Shown: positions 15,602 to 24,358 of the stretch, in pieces
Position numbering within the stretch: the first letter of the stretch is position 1
Layout: each line of letters begins with the position of its first letter
Assembly: GCA_017529875.1 (NCBI GenBank)
Contig: JAFXNC010000034.1
Coordinates: forward strand, 62,001 to 126,000
Reading direction: 5' to 3'
Origin: Ruminococcus sp.
GTDB taxonomy: Bacteria; Bacillota; Clostridia; Oscillospirales; Ruminococcaceae
DNA: 64,000 nt
Made by a program: the position numbers and the translations under genes
The notes under the pieces: generated by a model
Seen by the model: only the letters and a program-made list of their open reading frames with translations
Database searches by the model: none
Told to the model about the DNA's origin: nothing

Positions 15602-17131
15602 TTACATATGGTTAAGGTCGATATCGTCAAGGTTCAGAGAAGATGTGTCGATACCGTCCATGTCGCCCGAAGTGGGCCTGGATGCGGCTGCTGCCTGCTG
15701 CTCTCTTTTGAGTTCCTGCTGAGCAAAGGAGTCAGCGGCGGGCTGCTTTTTGGCGGGCTTGTTGAAAAGAGGCTCGTCGAAAATAGCTTCTGCGCCGGTA
15801 GCCTTGGGCGGTGTAGGAGATTTCGGACCGGTGGCTGCAGCGGCCTGAGCTTTCTCGGTATTCTCCTTGGAAAATTCCGCGGCTCTGTTTTCTCCTTTGC
15901 ACAATATCGGGACCGTGTATCCAAACTTGCCGTAAAGCGTTGCAAGAAAGTCTGCGTCAACTTTGAGGTTGGTAACTACATTCACAGTCTTGCGCTGGTT
16001 CTTTCTCGGATTGATCATCGCCACATAGTTTACGGTAGCATAGATCTCGTCATAGTACTTGCTCCTGCAATAGGTGAGCTTGTAATGCTTTTCCGGCACT
16101 GCCATTACCACGCTCACGGCGTTAAGCGAGAACAGGCAATCCGGAGTCCTCATGATATCGTTTTTGAGAAGCTGAGGGCTGGAAGACTGATTAGGGTACG
16201 GATCCTCGAATATGAAGGTGGGCATCGGCTTTTCCTCCACAGCCCATTCGTCCTCGGACTCGATGAAGGGGTACTTGGCCTTGGTATAGATAAGATAAAG
16301 CGCCGGGATCATAAGGAAGCCAAGCTCTCCGATCCATACAAGCCAGAGCACAAAGCCCTTGATGTTGTTGTTTTCAAGGTCGCTGTTGCTGAATCTGTGG
16401 CTCTTGATCGTCCACCTTCCGACCTGGTTTATGTCCTTGATATCCTGGAACATATCTGCCGGATGTGTGATGAACCAGAATGCATTTCTGACCTGGAGGT
16501 TGCGGTATTTGTACATATAGTCGTAAAGCGACATATCGGGGCTTGAAATGATCTTCTGACAGTTCTCGTAGATCTCGTCGGCAGTTGAGCCGAAAATGTT
16601 GGTGTAGATATCGTACAGATCGTCACCGAAGATCGTCAGGAAAGATGAATAACCGATATAATCGGAGTACTGCTTCATCATGTCGCTGATCTTTGTTCCT
16701 TTGAGCTCGTAGAAGTAGAGCAGCCAGGTCGCGGCCTCCTCCTTGGTCTTGGGGAGCACGGTCTCGTCGCCGATGATTCTTGTGACCTTGGTCTCCTTCA
16801 TGTCGGAGTACATATACTTGTCATAGTCCCTTGCGCAGTAGATACCCCACTTGGCATAGTTTACGAACAGCAGCGCCACCAGCGAAACGATGACTGCCAG
16901 CTTGGGAGCTCTGATCTTGTAGATCTTAACAAAAAAAGCTCCGATAGCGCCGAGGCCAAAGCTCACGCCGGCCGCCAGGATTATGTTCAGATAGATCAGC
17001 GGAATGACCGAATTGATAATCAGATACAGCCATGAAATGATAAATCCTACCGCCAGTATGGAAAAGAACATCAGCACGATGCCCAGCGGCGAGAACTTAT
17101 TTGAAGGTTTGTAAACGGTTGAATTGTACAT
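15602..17131 (-). CDS. Large multi-pass membrane protein, unknown function
   Basis: A 509-residue protein. Three membrane helices lie near the N-terminus (about 14-37, 40-66, 74-96), then a soluble stretch of roughly 150 residues, a fourth helix (about 255-280), a cytoplasmic-looking domain and a low-complexity Ala/Pro/Gln/Lys tail ending in an Asp-rich SLNLDDIDLNHM. The ATG at 17131 is preceded by GGTGGAG at 7 nt; an upstream TTG was not used. I do not recognise the family, and the neighbours give no hint. Confidence 0.8.
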   Translation of the reverse strand: MYNSTVYKPSNKFSPLGIVLMFFSILAVGFIISWLYLIINSVIPLIYLNIILAAGVSFGLGAIGAFFVKIYKIRAPKLAVIVSLVALLFVNYAKWGIYCARDYDKYMYSDMKETKVTRIIGDETVLPKTKEEAATWLLYFYELKGTKISDMMKQYSDYIGYSSFLTIFGDDLYDIYTNIFGSTADEIYENCQKIISSPDMSLYDYMYKYRNLQVRNAFWFITHPADMFQDIKDINQVGRWTIKSHRFSNSDLENNNIKGFVLWLVWIGELGFLMIPALYLIYTKAKYPFIESEDEWAVEEKPMPTFIFEDPYPNQSSSPQLLKNDIMRTPDCLFSLNAVSVVMAVPEKHYKLTYCRSKYYDEIYATVNYVAMINPRKNQRKTVNVVTNLKVDADFLATLYGKFGYTVPILCKGENRAAEFSKENTEKAQAAAATGPKSPTPPKATGAEAIFDEPLFNKPAKKQPAADSFAQQELKREQQAAAASRPTSGDMDGIDTSSLNLDDIDLNHM

Positions 17132-17300
17132 ATGGATTCTCCACCCCAAATAATAGTATATAGTGTTTATATTTTAACATATATTGAAAAATAATGCAAT
17201 ACTATTCAGAAAAAAATAATGCATTTCCGATAAAAAAATCACAGCACGCCCTGTTATACTTATCTTTATACCGAAAGCTGATTTTATCTTACAAAAACAC

Positions 17301-17329
17301 TTGAAAAATTAATAAGAATATGATATAAT
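17301..17329 (+). promoter_or_regulatory. Sigma-A promoter of the Asp23-family/fakA operon
   Basis: TTGAAA (17301-17306), 17-bp spacer, TATAAT (17324-17329). Confidence 0.75.
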
Positions 17330-17372
17330 ATAATCTGCTTATGATGTATTACATGAAAGGGTGTGTCTTTAA

Positions 17373-17723
17373 TTGATAAAGGTTAATAATCATATCGGCA
17401 CGATCGGCATTTCGACAAGATATTTGCGTACCCTGATCTCTCAGACAGCCGAGAGCTGTTTCGGTGTTGCCGGAATGAATATCGCCGGCGCGATGCAGAG
17501 CATGAAAAGTTTTGTCAAGAAGAATAAGGCAGCCAACAAAGGCGTTCTCATAAGGCAGAAGGATAACAAGATCATCATTGATCTGCATATAACTGTTACC
17601 TACGGTGTGAATGTCGGTGCGATCACTGAAAGCATCGTTCACAAGGTAGGTTATGTAGTTACAGAACTGGCTGGTATCGAAGTCGAGTCTGTCAACGTTT
17701 ATGTTGACGGTCTTGTTGACTGA
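17373..17723 (+). CDS. Asp23/Gls24 family protein (YloU-like)
   Basis: A 116-residue alkaline-shock (Asp23/DUF322) family protein. The family core is visible: IGTIGISTRYLRTLISQTAESCFGVAGM followed by DNKIIIDLHITVTYGVNVGAITESIVHKVGYVV and the ending VESVNVYVDGLV. Members form cytoplasmic, membrane-associated assemblies linked to envelope homeostasis; YloU-type members sit directly upstream of the DAK2 protein, as here (26 bp gap). The start is a TTG after GAAAGGGTG. Confidence 0.9.
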   Translation: MIKVNNHIGTIGISTRYLRTLISQTAESCFGVAGMNIAGAMQSMKSFVKKNKAANKGVLIRQKDNKIIIDLHITVTYGVNVGAITESIVHKVGYVVTELAGIEVESVNVYVDGLVD

Positions 17724-17749
17724 CAGCAGATAGCAGGGAGGAAACACCA

Positions 17750-19384
17750 TTGATCAAAGGCAGTGTGCTTCGTGACGCGATAATCAGCGCCGCTTACAGT
17801 ATATCAAACAACAAGAAAGCGGTTGACGAGCTCAACGTTTTCCCGGTGCCGGACGGTGATACCGGTACGAATATGTCCATGACTATCGGCAACAGTGTTG
17901 CCGAGCTGAAAAACCTTCCCGACGATGTTGACGCCGGAGTAGTTGCAAAGACAGCGGCCTCGGCGCTGCTCAGAGGTGCAAGAGGCAACTCGGGAGTTAT
18001 CCTTTCTCTGATCTTCCGGGGCTTTTCCAAGGCGCTCAAGGGTCAGACCAATGTTACAGCTACCAATATCGTTGCGGCTCTTGAAGCCGGCGTTGAGGGT
18101 GCCTACAAGTCTGTAATGAAGCCCACCGAGGGCACTATCCTCACCGTGGCAAGAGAGTCTGCCGAGAAGGCAAGAGAGATCAGCCGCTCCACCAACGACC
18201 CCATCATCATCTGGGAGGAGGTCTGCAAGCAGGCAGAGCTTTCCCTGGCCGAGACTCCCAAGCTCCTTCCCGCGCTGGCAAAGGCCGGCGTTGTCGATGC
18301 AGGCGGCAAGGGTCTGCTCATAATTTTCTGTGCTATGAGAGATGTATTCAAGGGCGGCAAGATCGTTTCCGCCAAGAAGGCTGAGACCGCCAAGGCTGTT
18401 ACTATCGAGAATTTCAATTCCGTAGTGGGCAATTACGATCAGGATATCCATTACACCTACTGCACCGAAATGATTATCACCAAGAAGAAGAACGCCGAAG
18501 ACGCCTCCAAGCTCAGGGCTTACCTCGAAACTATCGGTGATTGCGTAGTTGTTGTTGACGACGACGATATCATCAAGGTCCATGTTCATACCAACGATCC
18601 CGGTCTTGCGATCCAGAAGGGTCTTAAATTCGGGTATATCAATCTCCCGAAGATCGAGAACATGAAGCTCCAGCACAAGGCCCGCAAGAAGGAAGCCGAG
18701 ACCAAGATCGTTCCTGCCAAGCCCGAGAAGAAATACGGCTTTGTAGCTGTTGCAGCAGGCTCAGGTATTGAGACCATGTTCAAGGATATCGGCGTTGACC
18801 GCATCGTTAAGGGCGGTCAGACCATGAATCCTTCTACCGAGGACATCCTTGCTTCGATTCTCATGACCCCCGCCGAGATCGTATTTGTTCTGCCCAATAA
18901 CAAGAACATCATCATGGCTGCCGAGCAGGCTGTCAAGCTTGCCGACAGAAAGGTCTGCGTGCTCCAGACAAGGACTATCCCCCAGGGCATGAGCGCAATG
19001 CTGGCCTTCGACGAAAGTGCTGACTTCAACACCAACCGCATCGAGATGACCAAGGCCTTCGAGAAGGTCTCCACCGGTATGGTGACATTCGCCGCCAGAG
19101 ATTCGGATTACGAGGGACACTCAATCAAGCAGGGCGAGATCCTCTGCCTCGATAACGGCAAGCTGAGCCTCGTTGAGAAGGACCTTGCAAAGGGCGCCTA
19201 CAAGCTCACAAAGAGACTTGTAAGCAGCGACTGCTCTTATATCACGATCCTCTACGGAGCAGATGTATCCGATGACGCTGCCGAGGCTCTTGCTGCACAG
19301 GTAAGAAACAAGTACCCCAACATCGACGTGAACCTCATCAGCGGCGGACAGCCAGTATACTATTATATTATCTCAGTTGAATGA
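17750..19384 (+). CDS. fakA: DhaL/DegV-domain fatty-acid kinase subunit (FakA/YloV-like)
   Basis: A 544-residue protein with an N-terminal DhaL (DAK2) ATP-binding domain (NVFPVPDGDTGTNM for Mg-ATP, then RGARGNSGVILS) and C-terminal DegV-like domains. This is the FakA layout: FakA phosphorylates fatty acids presented by a separate FakB carrier, so that host or medium fatty acids can enter phospholipids. No fakB lies in the window. It starts at a TTG after GGGAGGAAACACCA and ends at a terminator. Activity is inferred from the family. Confidence 0.87.
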   Translation: MIKGSVLRDAIISAAYSISNNKKAVDELNVFPVPDGDTGTNMSMTIGNSVAELKNLPDDVDAGVVAKTAASALLRGARGNSGVILSLIFRGFSKALKGQTNVTATNIVAALEAGVEGAYKSVMKPTEGTILTVARESAEKAREISRSTNDPIIIWEEVCKQAELSLAETPKLLPALAKAGVVDAGGKGLLIIFCAMRDVFKGGKIVSAKKAETAKAVTIENFNSVVGNYDQDIHYTYCTEMIITKKKNAEDASKLRAYLETIGDCVVVVDDDDIIKVHVHTNDPGLAIQKGLKFGYINLPKIENMKLQHKARKKEAETKIVPAKPEKKYGFVAVAAGSGIETMFKDIGVDRIVKGGQTMNPSTEDILASILMTPAEIVFVLPNNKNIIMAAEQAVKLADRKVCVLQTRTIPQGMSAMLAFDESADFNTNRIEMTKAFEKVSTGMVTFAARDSDYEGHSIKQGEILCLDNGKLSLVEKDLAKGAYKLTKRLVSSDCSYITILYGADVSDDAAEALAAQVRNKYPNIDVNLISGGQPVYYYIISVE

Positions 19385-19399
19385 TCCAGAGCTTTTCAA

Positions 19400-19429
19400 A
19401 GCGCCGCAGACCGCGGCGCTTTTTGTTTT
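19400..19429 (+). terminator. Terminator after fakA
   Basis: An 8-bp stem AGCGCCGC / GCGGCGCT with a 5-nt loop, followed by TTTTTGTTTTG. Confidence 0.85.
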
Positions 19430-19449
19430 GCAAAAATCATACAAAACTA

Positions 19450-19478
19450 TTGAAAATATCAAAACTTTGTGTTATAAT
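19450..19478 (+). promoter_or_regulatory. Sigma-A promoter of the diguanylate cyclase gene
   Basis: TTGAAA (19450-19455), 17-bp spacer, TATAAT (19473-19478). Confidence 0.75.
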
Positions 19479-19533
19479 AGTATTTAAGAAGTCCGCAGAA
19501 CAGTTTTGATTTAGCCTCAACAGGAGATCATAT

Positions 19534-20811
19534 ATGAAAGAGAATAAGAACAAGCTGTTTTTGAAGCTTGCCGCTGTTCAGATCCTTCCGATGCTGATAC
19601 TGATCGTATGTGCTGTCATCGTTGGCTTCAGTCCCTTTTCCGACAGTATCGAGGATGAGATCAAGAGCAAGCTTGCCTCCGTCGCACGCCTTACTTCATC
19701 TTCTCTCAAAGAAGTCTATGACGGCGATTTCTCTCTCCGTGACGGCAGGTTCTATATAGGCGAAAACGATCTGACCAACGTCTATTCCATTGTTGACAAT
19801 ATCAAGAAAGACACCAAGGCCGATATCACGCTGTTTGTGGATAATGTCCGCGCACTGACGACAGTTCAGGGCAAGACCGGAGACAGGCTCACAGGTTCGG
19901 TGCTTGAAAACGATGAGATCATCAAGGCCGTTTACTCCGGCGAGGAGTTTTACGTCAAGGATCTCGACCTCCAGGGCACGCTTTATTACGCCTATTATAT
20001 ACCCTTTTCCTGCAACGCAAACGGCAGCATCAGCGGCATGGTCTTTGCCGGCATAAACAGCGAGAGCGCCGAAAACAGTAAATGGACGGCGCTCAACAAG
20101 ATCGGTATTATATTCTATATTATCGTTGTTGTGTCTGCTCTGATACTGTTGCTCTATACCCGCCGGATCGCAAGGCAGCTCATGAACATTAAGAACTACA
20201 TCGGCGGTCTGTCCAAGAGCCATTTCAATTCCGAGATGAACGAGGATGTACTCAAACGAAACGACGAGATCGGCGACTTAGGAAGATACGCCGTCGAGGT
20301 GGGGGACGTAGTCAACAGCCTGATAAACACCGACCCGCTCACCGGACTGTATAACCGCCGCGCCGGAGAATCCGAGTTCAAGAAACTCCTCGAACGCAGC
20401 CTGAGCCCCGACGAATACTACATTTCAGCCATGCTTGATATTGATTTCTTCAAGACCTTGAACGACCGCTTCGGACATGATTACGGCGACCAGGTGCTTG
20501 TAGGCGTTTCGGATATCATGCGTGCCTATTCTTCCGGATGCGGATTTGTATGCCGGTGGGGAGGGGAGGAGTTCCTGATAGGGCTCTGCTGCACCAAAGA
20601 ACGCTCGGAAGAAGTATTCGAGAACATCCTCGGAGATATCCGCCAGATAGCTGAGGACGATCCCGGCAAGCCGCTCATAACCGCCACCATAGGCGCAGCC
20701 TACTACAAGTCCAACAAGGATATGTATGAAATGGTTAATAAAAGCGACGAATGTCTTTACAAGGGTAAAAACAACGGCAGAAACCAGATCGTCACTTTCT
20801 TTGACGCATAA
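19534..20811 (+). CDS. Membrane diguanylate cyclase (GGDEF)
   Basis: A 425-residue signalling enzyme that should make cyclic di-GMP from two GTP. Layout: membrane helix (about 11-32), extracellular Cache-like sensor (about 35-185), second helix (about 191-208), HAMP-like linker (about 209-262) and a GGDEF domain starting DPLTGLYNRR. The active-site motif is intact, RWGGEEF (GGEEF at 343-347). The RxxD inhibitory site upstream of the motif is absent. It converges on the EAL phosphodiesterase gene and shares a terminator with it, an arrangement fitting opposing enzymes for one second messenger. Confidence 0.92.
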   Translation: MKENKNKLFLKLAAVQILPMLILIVCAVIVGFSPFSDSIEDEIKSKLASVARLTSSSLKEVYDGDFSLRDGRFYIGENDLTNVYSIVDNIKKDTKADITLFVDNVRALTTVQGKTGDRLTGSVLENDEIIKAVYSGEEFYVKDLDLQGTLYYAYYIPFSCNANGSISGMVFAGINSESAENSKWTALNKIGIIFYIIVVVSALILLLYTRRIARQLMNIKNYIGGLSKSHFNSEMNEDVLKRNDEIGDLGRYAVEVGDVVNSLINTDPLTGLYNRRAGESEFKKLLERSLSPDEYYISAMLDIDFFKTLNDRFGHDYGDQVLVGVSDIMRAYSSGCGFVCRWGGEEFLIGLCCTKERSEEVFENILGDIRQIAEDDPGKPLITATIGAAYYKSNKDMYEMVNKSDECLYKGKNNGRNQIVTFFDA

Positions 20812-20816
20812 TAAAT

Positions 20817-20856
20817 CGCGTCAGAGCCTTAAAGCTCTGACGCGGCTTTTATTTTT
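20817..20856. terminator. Shared terminator between diguanylate cyclase and phosphodiesterase genes
   Basis: A perfect 11-bp stem CGCGTCAGAGC / GCTCTGACGCG with a 6-nt loop, followed on the plus strand by GGCTTTTATTTTTT. It lies between two convergent stops and runs into the end of the minus-strand gene. Confidence 0.85.
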
Positions 20857-23308
20857 TGACCAAATATTTTCTTTCAAACTCAGCTACCGAGATAGCCTTG
20901 TCAAAGAGCCAGCCCTGAGCCATTTTGTGACCGGAGCTTGCCAGTATCTTCGCCTGATCCTCTGTCTCTACGCCCTCAAAGACTATCGCCTTGTTGGTCA
21001 GGTTTATCAGCGAGCATATCTGATTAACATAGTCCCTTGCCTGGGGGTTGGAGGCTATGTTGTCGATGAACACCTTATCCACCTTGACGATATCTACCGG
21101 CGCATTTAGCAGTACGCTCAGGGAAGAATAGCCCATGCCGAAATCGTCGATGTCGATCTTGAAGCCTCGCTCACGAAGCTTTTTCATGTCGTTATAGAGT
21201 GCATTGAAGTCCTGCATGAAAGAGCTCTCAGTTATCTCGATCTCGATGAGCTTCGGGTCGATCTTGTAGAAGTCGGACAGCGCCGACAGCCTGTCTACAA
21301 AGTTGCGGTGGCTTGCGTGGTTGCGGGAGAAGTTAATGGAGACCGGGAACAGCTTGTAGCCCTCCCGTTTCCACCGGGACATGGTTTTGAGCAGCGATTC
21401 GTAGATATACATATCCAGGTCTACGATGTAGCCCACCTTTTCAAGCACCGATATGAATTCGTATGGGAGCTTGTAGCTGCCGTCAGGGTTGCGCCAGCGG
21501 CTTAGCGCCTCGGCACCGATGATCTCTCTGGTGTCAAGGGAGAATTTCGGCTGTAAGAACAGCTCGATCTGCCCGGACTGGAGAGCGTTTTTAAGCTCGG
21601 CGGCGATCTGCTGCTCGTGGCTGCGTTGCTTTCTCATACGCTCTGAGTAGATGCCGCAGGGTATCTCCTTGACGCCCTTGACGCTTCTTCTTGCCAGGTC
21701 AGCATTGTCGATAGCGATAGTAACGTCTATATCGGGATCCGACAGGAAATACACACCGCTGGAAATATGCAGGTCGGAGGCGGGGTATTTCAGCTTCTGG
21801 TCGTTGTTGAAATGCTGGTTGATCTTCTTCACCGATTCGATTATCTCGTCTCTCGAAGCGCCCTTGGCGAACACCGCAAAGAAATCGGAATAGATCCTGC
21901 AAGCATAGATGCAGATATCCGCGCCGATAAGATCCGTGGCGAAATCGTGTAACATCTGGTTGCCGGAATCAAAGCCGAAGTTGTCGTTGACGTAGGAGAA
22001 ATCGTTGATATCAGAATAGATGATGCAGTAACAGCAGCGGATATCAAATTCCTCGGAAAGCTTGGCCGAGACCTTCTCCATGAAGGCCTTTCTTATCAGC
22101 AGCCCTGTGACCTGATCTGTGGTGGAGAGCCTTTCGATCTCCAGCTTATCCCGCACGATCCGGTTTTTCAGCTTCTGCACGTTCTCGATGTTGTACAGCT
22201 TTCCAAAGATAGATGTAACTTTACCTGTATCGTCGGTCACGCTGACATATGGAGCCTTGTACCAGATATAATCGTCGTCGAAGGCCTTTGTCCTGAACTG
22301 GAAAGTCCCGCGCTGGGGCTTTAACGAGGCTTTGTGCAGCCTTTCTTCAATAAGCGCCTGATCTTCGGGATGAGTAAAGAGCTTGTAATTCTCGTCTCCG
22401 AAGTAATTCGGGACCCTGTTGTCCTCATAGACGTACCGGGAAATGCAGTTGGAGAACTCCATTATATCCTGCTCAACGTCGTAATCAAAGTAGATCTCCT
22501 CGGTGTTCTCGGCGATGATGCGCAGCTTTTCCTGCTGGTTTACTATGCTTTTCTCGGCTTTTTTTGCAGCTGAGATATCAATGAAGATAACGCACATCAT
22601 GTAGTTGCCGTTAGCAGACTGTCCGAGGAATTTGGCTCTTATCTTCATCCACAGAGGGGTACCGTCGGTCTTGGTAAAGAGGATATCCTTCTCGTTGACC
22701 TTTCCGCTGTGCAGATAGGTCGCTGCGTCGGCGATAAGGTCTATGACTTCCTCGCGTCTAAAAGATTGTCCGCCCTTTCCGGGATGCTCCTCAGGGGAGT
22801 TGTAGCCGAACATACGGTAATATTCGTCATTGGCTTTCAGGATTATAAGCTCGTCCCCGACGATCTCGTAAACAGCAAGTCCACCCGGGATATTCTCGGA
22901 GACAGCCTCCAGCTCCGCAAGGTTGCCGGCGTACTTCTCCTTTGCATCGACCATCTCAGATACGTTGCATATGGTTATCTTGGAGCAGCTCCGTCCCTGA
23001 CTGTCGGTAAATATATCCCCGAAGCAAAGCACCATAATGACAGAGCCGTCCTTTTTCACGAACCTGTGCTGCAAAAACGAACCTGCCTCGCCTCTGAATA
23101 TCTTCTGGATATGATCAATATATGCCTGCCTGTCAGTCTCAGGCAGGAAATCAAAGAGCGTCAAGTTTCTTGCTTTGATATCCTCCATTGTATAGCCGGA
23201 TATCTCGGTAAATCCCTCAAGGACCTCGATAACTCTGCTCTCATCGTCGTTGTTTATGATGTATCTGCCGTACTCCACCGGCTGTATCGCAGGCTTGTTT
23301 ATATCCAA
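20849..23308 (-). CDS. PAS-PAS-PAS-GGDEF-EAL cyclic di-GMP phosphodiesterase
   Basis: An 819-residue soluble protein: PAS-like domains at about 20-120, 130-250 and 260-375, a GGDEF-fold domain (about 395-560) and an EAL domain (about 570-815). The GGDEF signature is replaced by YSDFF (473-477), so synthesis is unlikely. The EAL domain keeps its key residues: EAL (600-602), SINFSRNH, EITES, DDFGMGYSS, VKVDK, EGVE and QGWLF, so it should hydrolyse c-di-GMP. The start TTG at 23308 is 6 nt after GGAGGAGGTG; the GTG inside that site is too close to it. The PAS domains presumably sense a cytoplasmic cue. Confidence 0.92.
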   Translation of the reverse strand: MDINKPAIQPVEYGRYIINNDDESRVIEVLEGFTEISGYTMEDIKARNLTLFDFLPETDRQAYIDHIQKIFRGEAGSFLQHRFVKKDGSVIMVLCFGDIFTDSQGRSCSKITICNVSEMVDAKEKYAGNLAELEAVSENIPGGLAVYEIVGDELIILKANDEYYRMFGYNSPEEHPGKGGQSFRREEVIDLIADAATYLHSGKVNEKDILFTKTDGTPLWMKIRAKFLGQSANGNYMMCVIFIDISAAKKAEKSIVNQQEKLRIIAENTEEIYFDYDVEQDIMEFSNCISRYVYEDNRVPNYFGDENYKLFTHPEDQALIEERLHKASLKPQRGTFQFRTKAFDDDYIWYKAPYVSVTDDTGKVTSIFGKLYNIENVQKLKNRIVRDKLEIERLSTTDQVTGLLIRKAFMEKVSAKLSEEFDIRCCYCIIYSDINDFSYVNDNFGFDSGNQMLHDFATDLIGADICIYACRIYSDFFAVFAKGASRDEIIESVKKINQHFNNDQKLKYPASDLHISSGVYFLSDPDIDVTIAIDNADLARRSVKGVKEIPCGIYSERMRKQRSHEQQIAAELKNALQSGQIELFLQPKFSLDTREIIGAEALSRWRNPDGSYKLPYEFISVLEKVGYIVDLDMYIYESLLKTMSRWKREGYKLFPVSINFSRNHASHRNFVDRLSALSDFYKIDPKLIEIEITESSFMQDFNALYNDMKKLRERGFKIDIDDFGMGYSSLSVLLNAPVDIVKVDKVFIDNIASNPQARDYVNQICSLINLTNKAIVFEGVETEDQAKILASSGHKMAQGWLFDKAISVAEFERKYLVKK

Positions 23309-23463
23309 AGGGAACACCTCCTCCACAATTTCTCATACTTATATATATTATACACAGTAATTTAATTATTTTCAACCTTATATAATAATTTCGTCACATT
23401 GCATAATAATTTAGTGATTTTATACAAAGGTCAGAACGGCCTTCAAATTGTAACATTGTACTG

Positions 23464-23492
23464 TTGATTTTTAGGGAAAAGTATGCTAAAAT
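23464..23492 (+). promoter_or_regulatory. Promoter of the miniprotein/ung/malic enzyme unit
   Basis: TTGATT (23464-23469), 17-bp spacer, TAAAAT (23487-23492). Confidence 0.55.
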
Positions 23493-23527
23493 GGGAATTG
23501 ACAGTTTATTTGAACGGAGGTATGATC

Positions 23528-23656
23528 ATGAAAGGACAGAAGAATAAGCCCGGTTCATCGGATAATAAGCCTCTCGTCATGAGGATTATAGTGCTGATTG
23601 TCGCAGCAGCTATGGTCGTTGGTATCATAGTCGGTGCAGTAGTGGGTATGAACTGA
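23528..23656 (+). CDS. Single-helix membrane miniprotein (42 aa)
   Basis: A 42-residue ORF with a GGAGG site 7 nt before the ATG. The first half is polar and basic (KGQKNKPGSSDNKP) and the second half is one membrane helix (about 17-40) rich in Val, Ile and Gly. Its stop TGA shares one base with the ung ATG (TGATG), so ung translation is probably coupled to it. In size and layout it recalls the small tail-anchored membrane proteins of Firmicutes such as Prli42, but that likeness is too weak to name it. Confidence 0.7.
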   Translation: MKGQKNKPGSSDNKPLVMRIIVLIVAAAMVVGIIVGAVVGMN

Positions 23657-24333
23657 TGGTCCATATAGGCAACAGCTGGGACGAGATCCTCAGCGAAGAA
23701 TTCAAGAGCGACTGGTATATGAAGCTGCGTGAGTTTCTTAAATATGAGTACTCTCATTACAAGGTCTATCCCGATATGTACGACATATTCAACGCACTGA
23801 AATATACCGATTATTATGCAGTCAAAGCCGTCATCCTCGGACAGGACCCATATCACGGCCCCGGGCAGGCTCACGGGCTTTGTTTTTCGGTCAAGAAGGG
23901 CGTTGAACCGCCGCCATCGCTGAAAAACATCTTCACTGAGCTTAATTCCGACCTTGGTGTACCGATTCCACAGAGCGGAGAGCTGACCAAATGGGCTCAG
24001 CAGGGAGTGCTGCTGCTGAACACCGCTCTCACCGTCCGGGAGGGCAAGCCCAACAGCCACCGAGGCAAGGGCTGGGAAAGGCTCACCGATGCGGTGATAA
24101 CCAAGCTCAGTCAGCGCGAGAGACCTATGGTATTCATCCTCTGGGGAGGCAATGCCCGCGCCAAAAAGCCGCTTATAGACGGCAGCCGGCATCTTATCCT
24201 TGAATCGCCTCACCCCTCGCCGCTGTCGGTACACTATGGCTTTTTCGGAAACAGACATTTTTCAAGGACCAACGAGTTCTTGGTAAATAACGGCATAGAG
24301 CCTGTCGATTGGGATCTGACCGACAGAGCATGA
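23656..24333 (+). CDS. ung: Uracil-DNA glycosylase
   Basis: A 225-residue family 1 uracil-DNA glycosylase, which removes uracil from DNA to start base-excision repair. The water-activating motif GQDPYHGPGQAHG and the DNA-intercalating motif HPSPLSVHYGFFGNRHFS are both intact. It has no clear ribosome site of its own; the ATG overlaps the stop of the miniprotein by one base, implying coupling. Malic enzyme follows after 25 bp. Confidence 0.96.
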   Translation: MVHIGNSWDEILSEEFKSDWYMKLREFLKYEYSHYKVYPDMYDIFNALKYTDYYAVKAVILGQDPYHGPGQAHGLCFSVKKGVEPPPSLKNIFTELNSDLGVPIPQSGELTKWAQQGVLLLNTALTVREGKPNSHRGKGWERLTDAVITKLSQRERPMVFILWGGNARAKKPLIDGSRHLILESPHPSPLSVHYGFFGNRHFSRTNEFLVNNGIEPVDWDLTDRA

Positions 24334-24358
24334 CCGTAAACGAAAGGGAAGATTTAAA

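Noticed and set aside
23309-23463. Possible riboswitch in the AT-rich gap upstream of the EAL gene and the ung miniprotein
   Set aside because: No extended stem structure or known aptamer motif could be found by eye.
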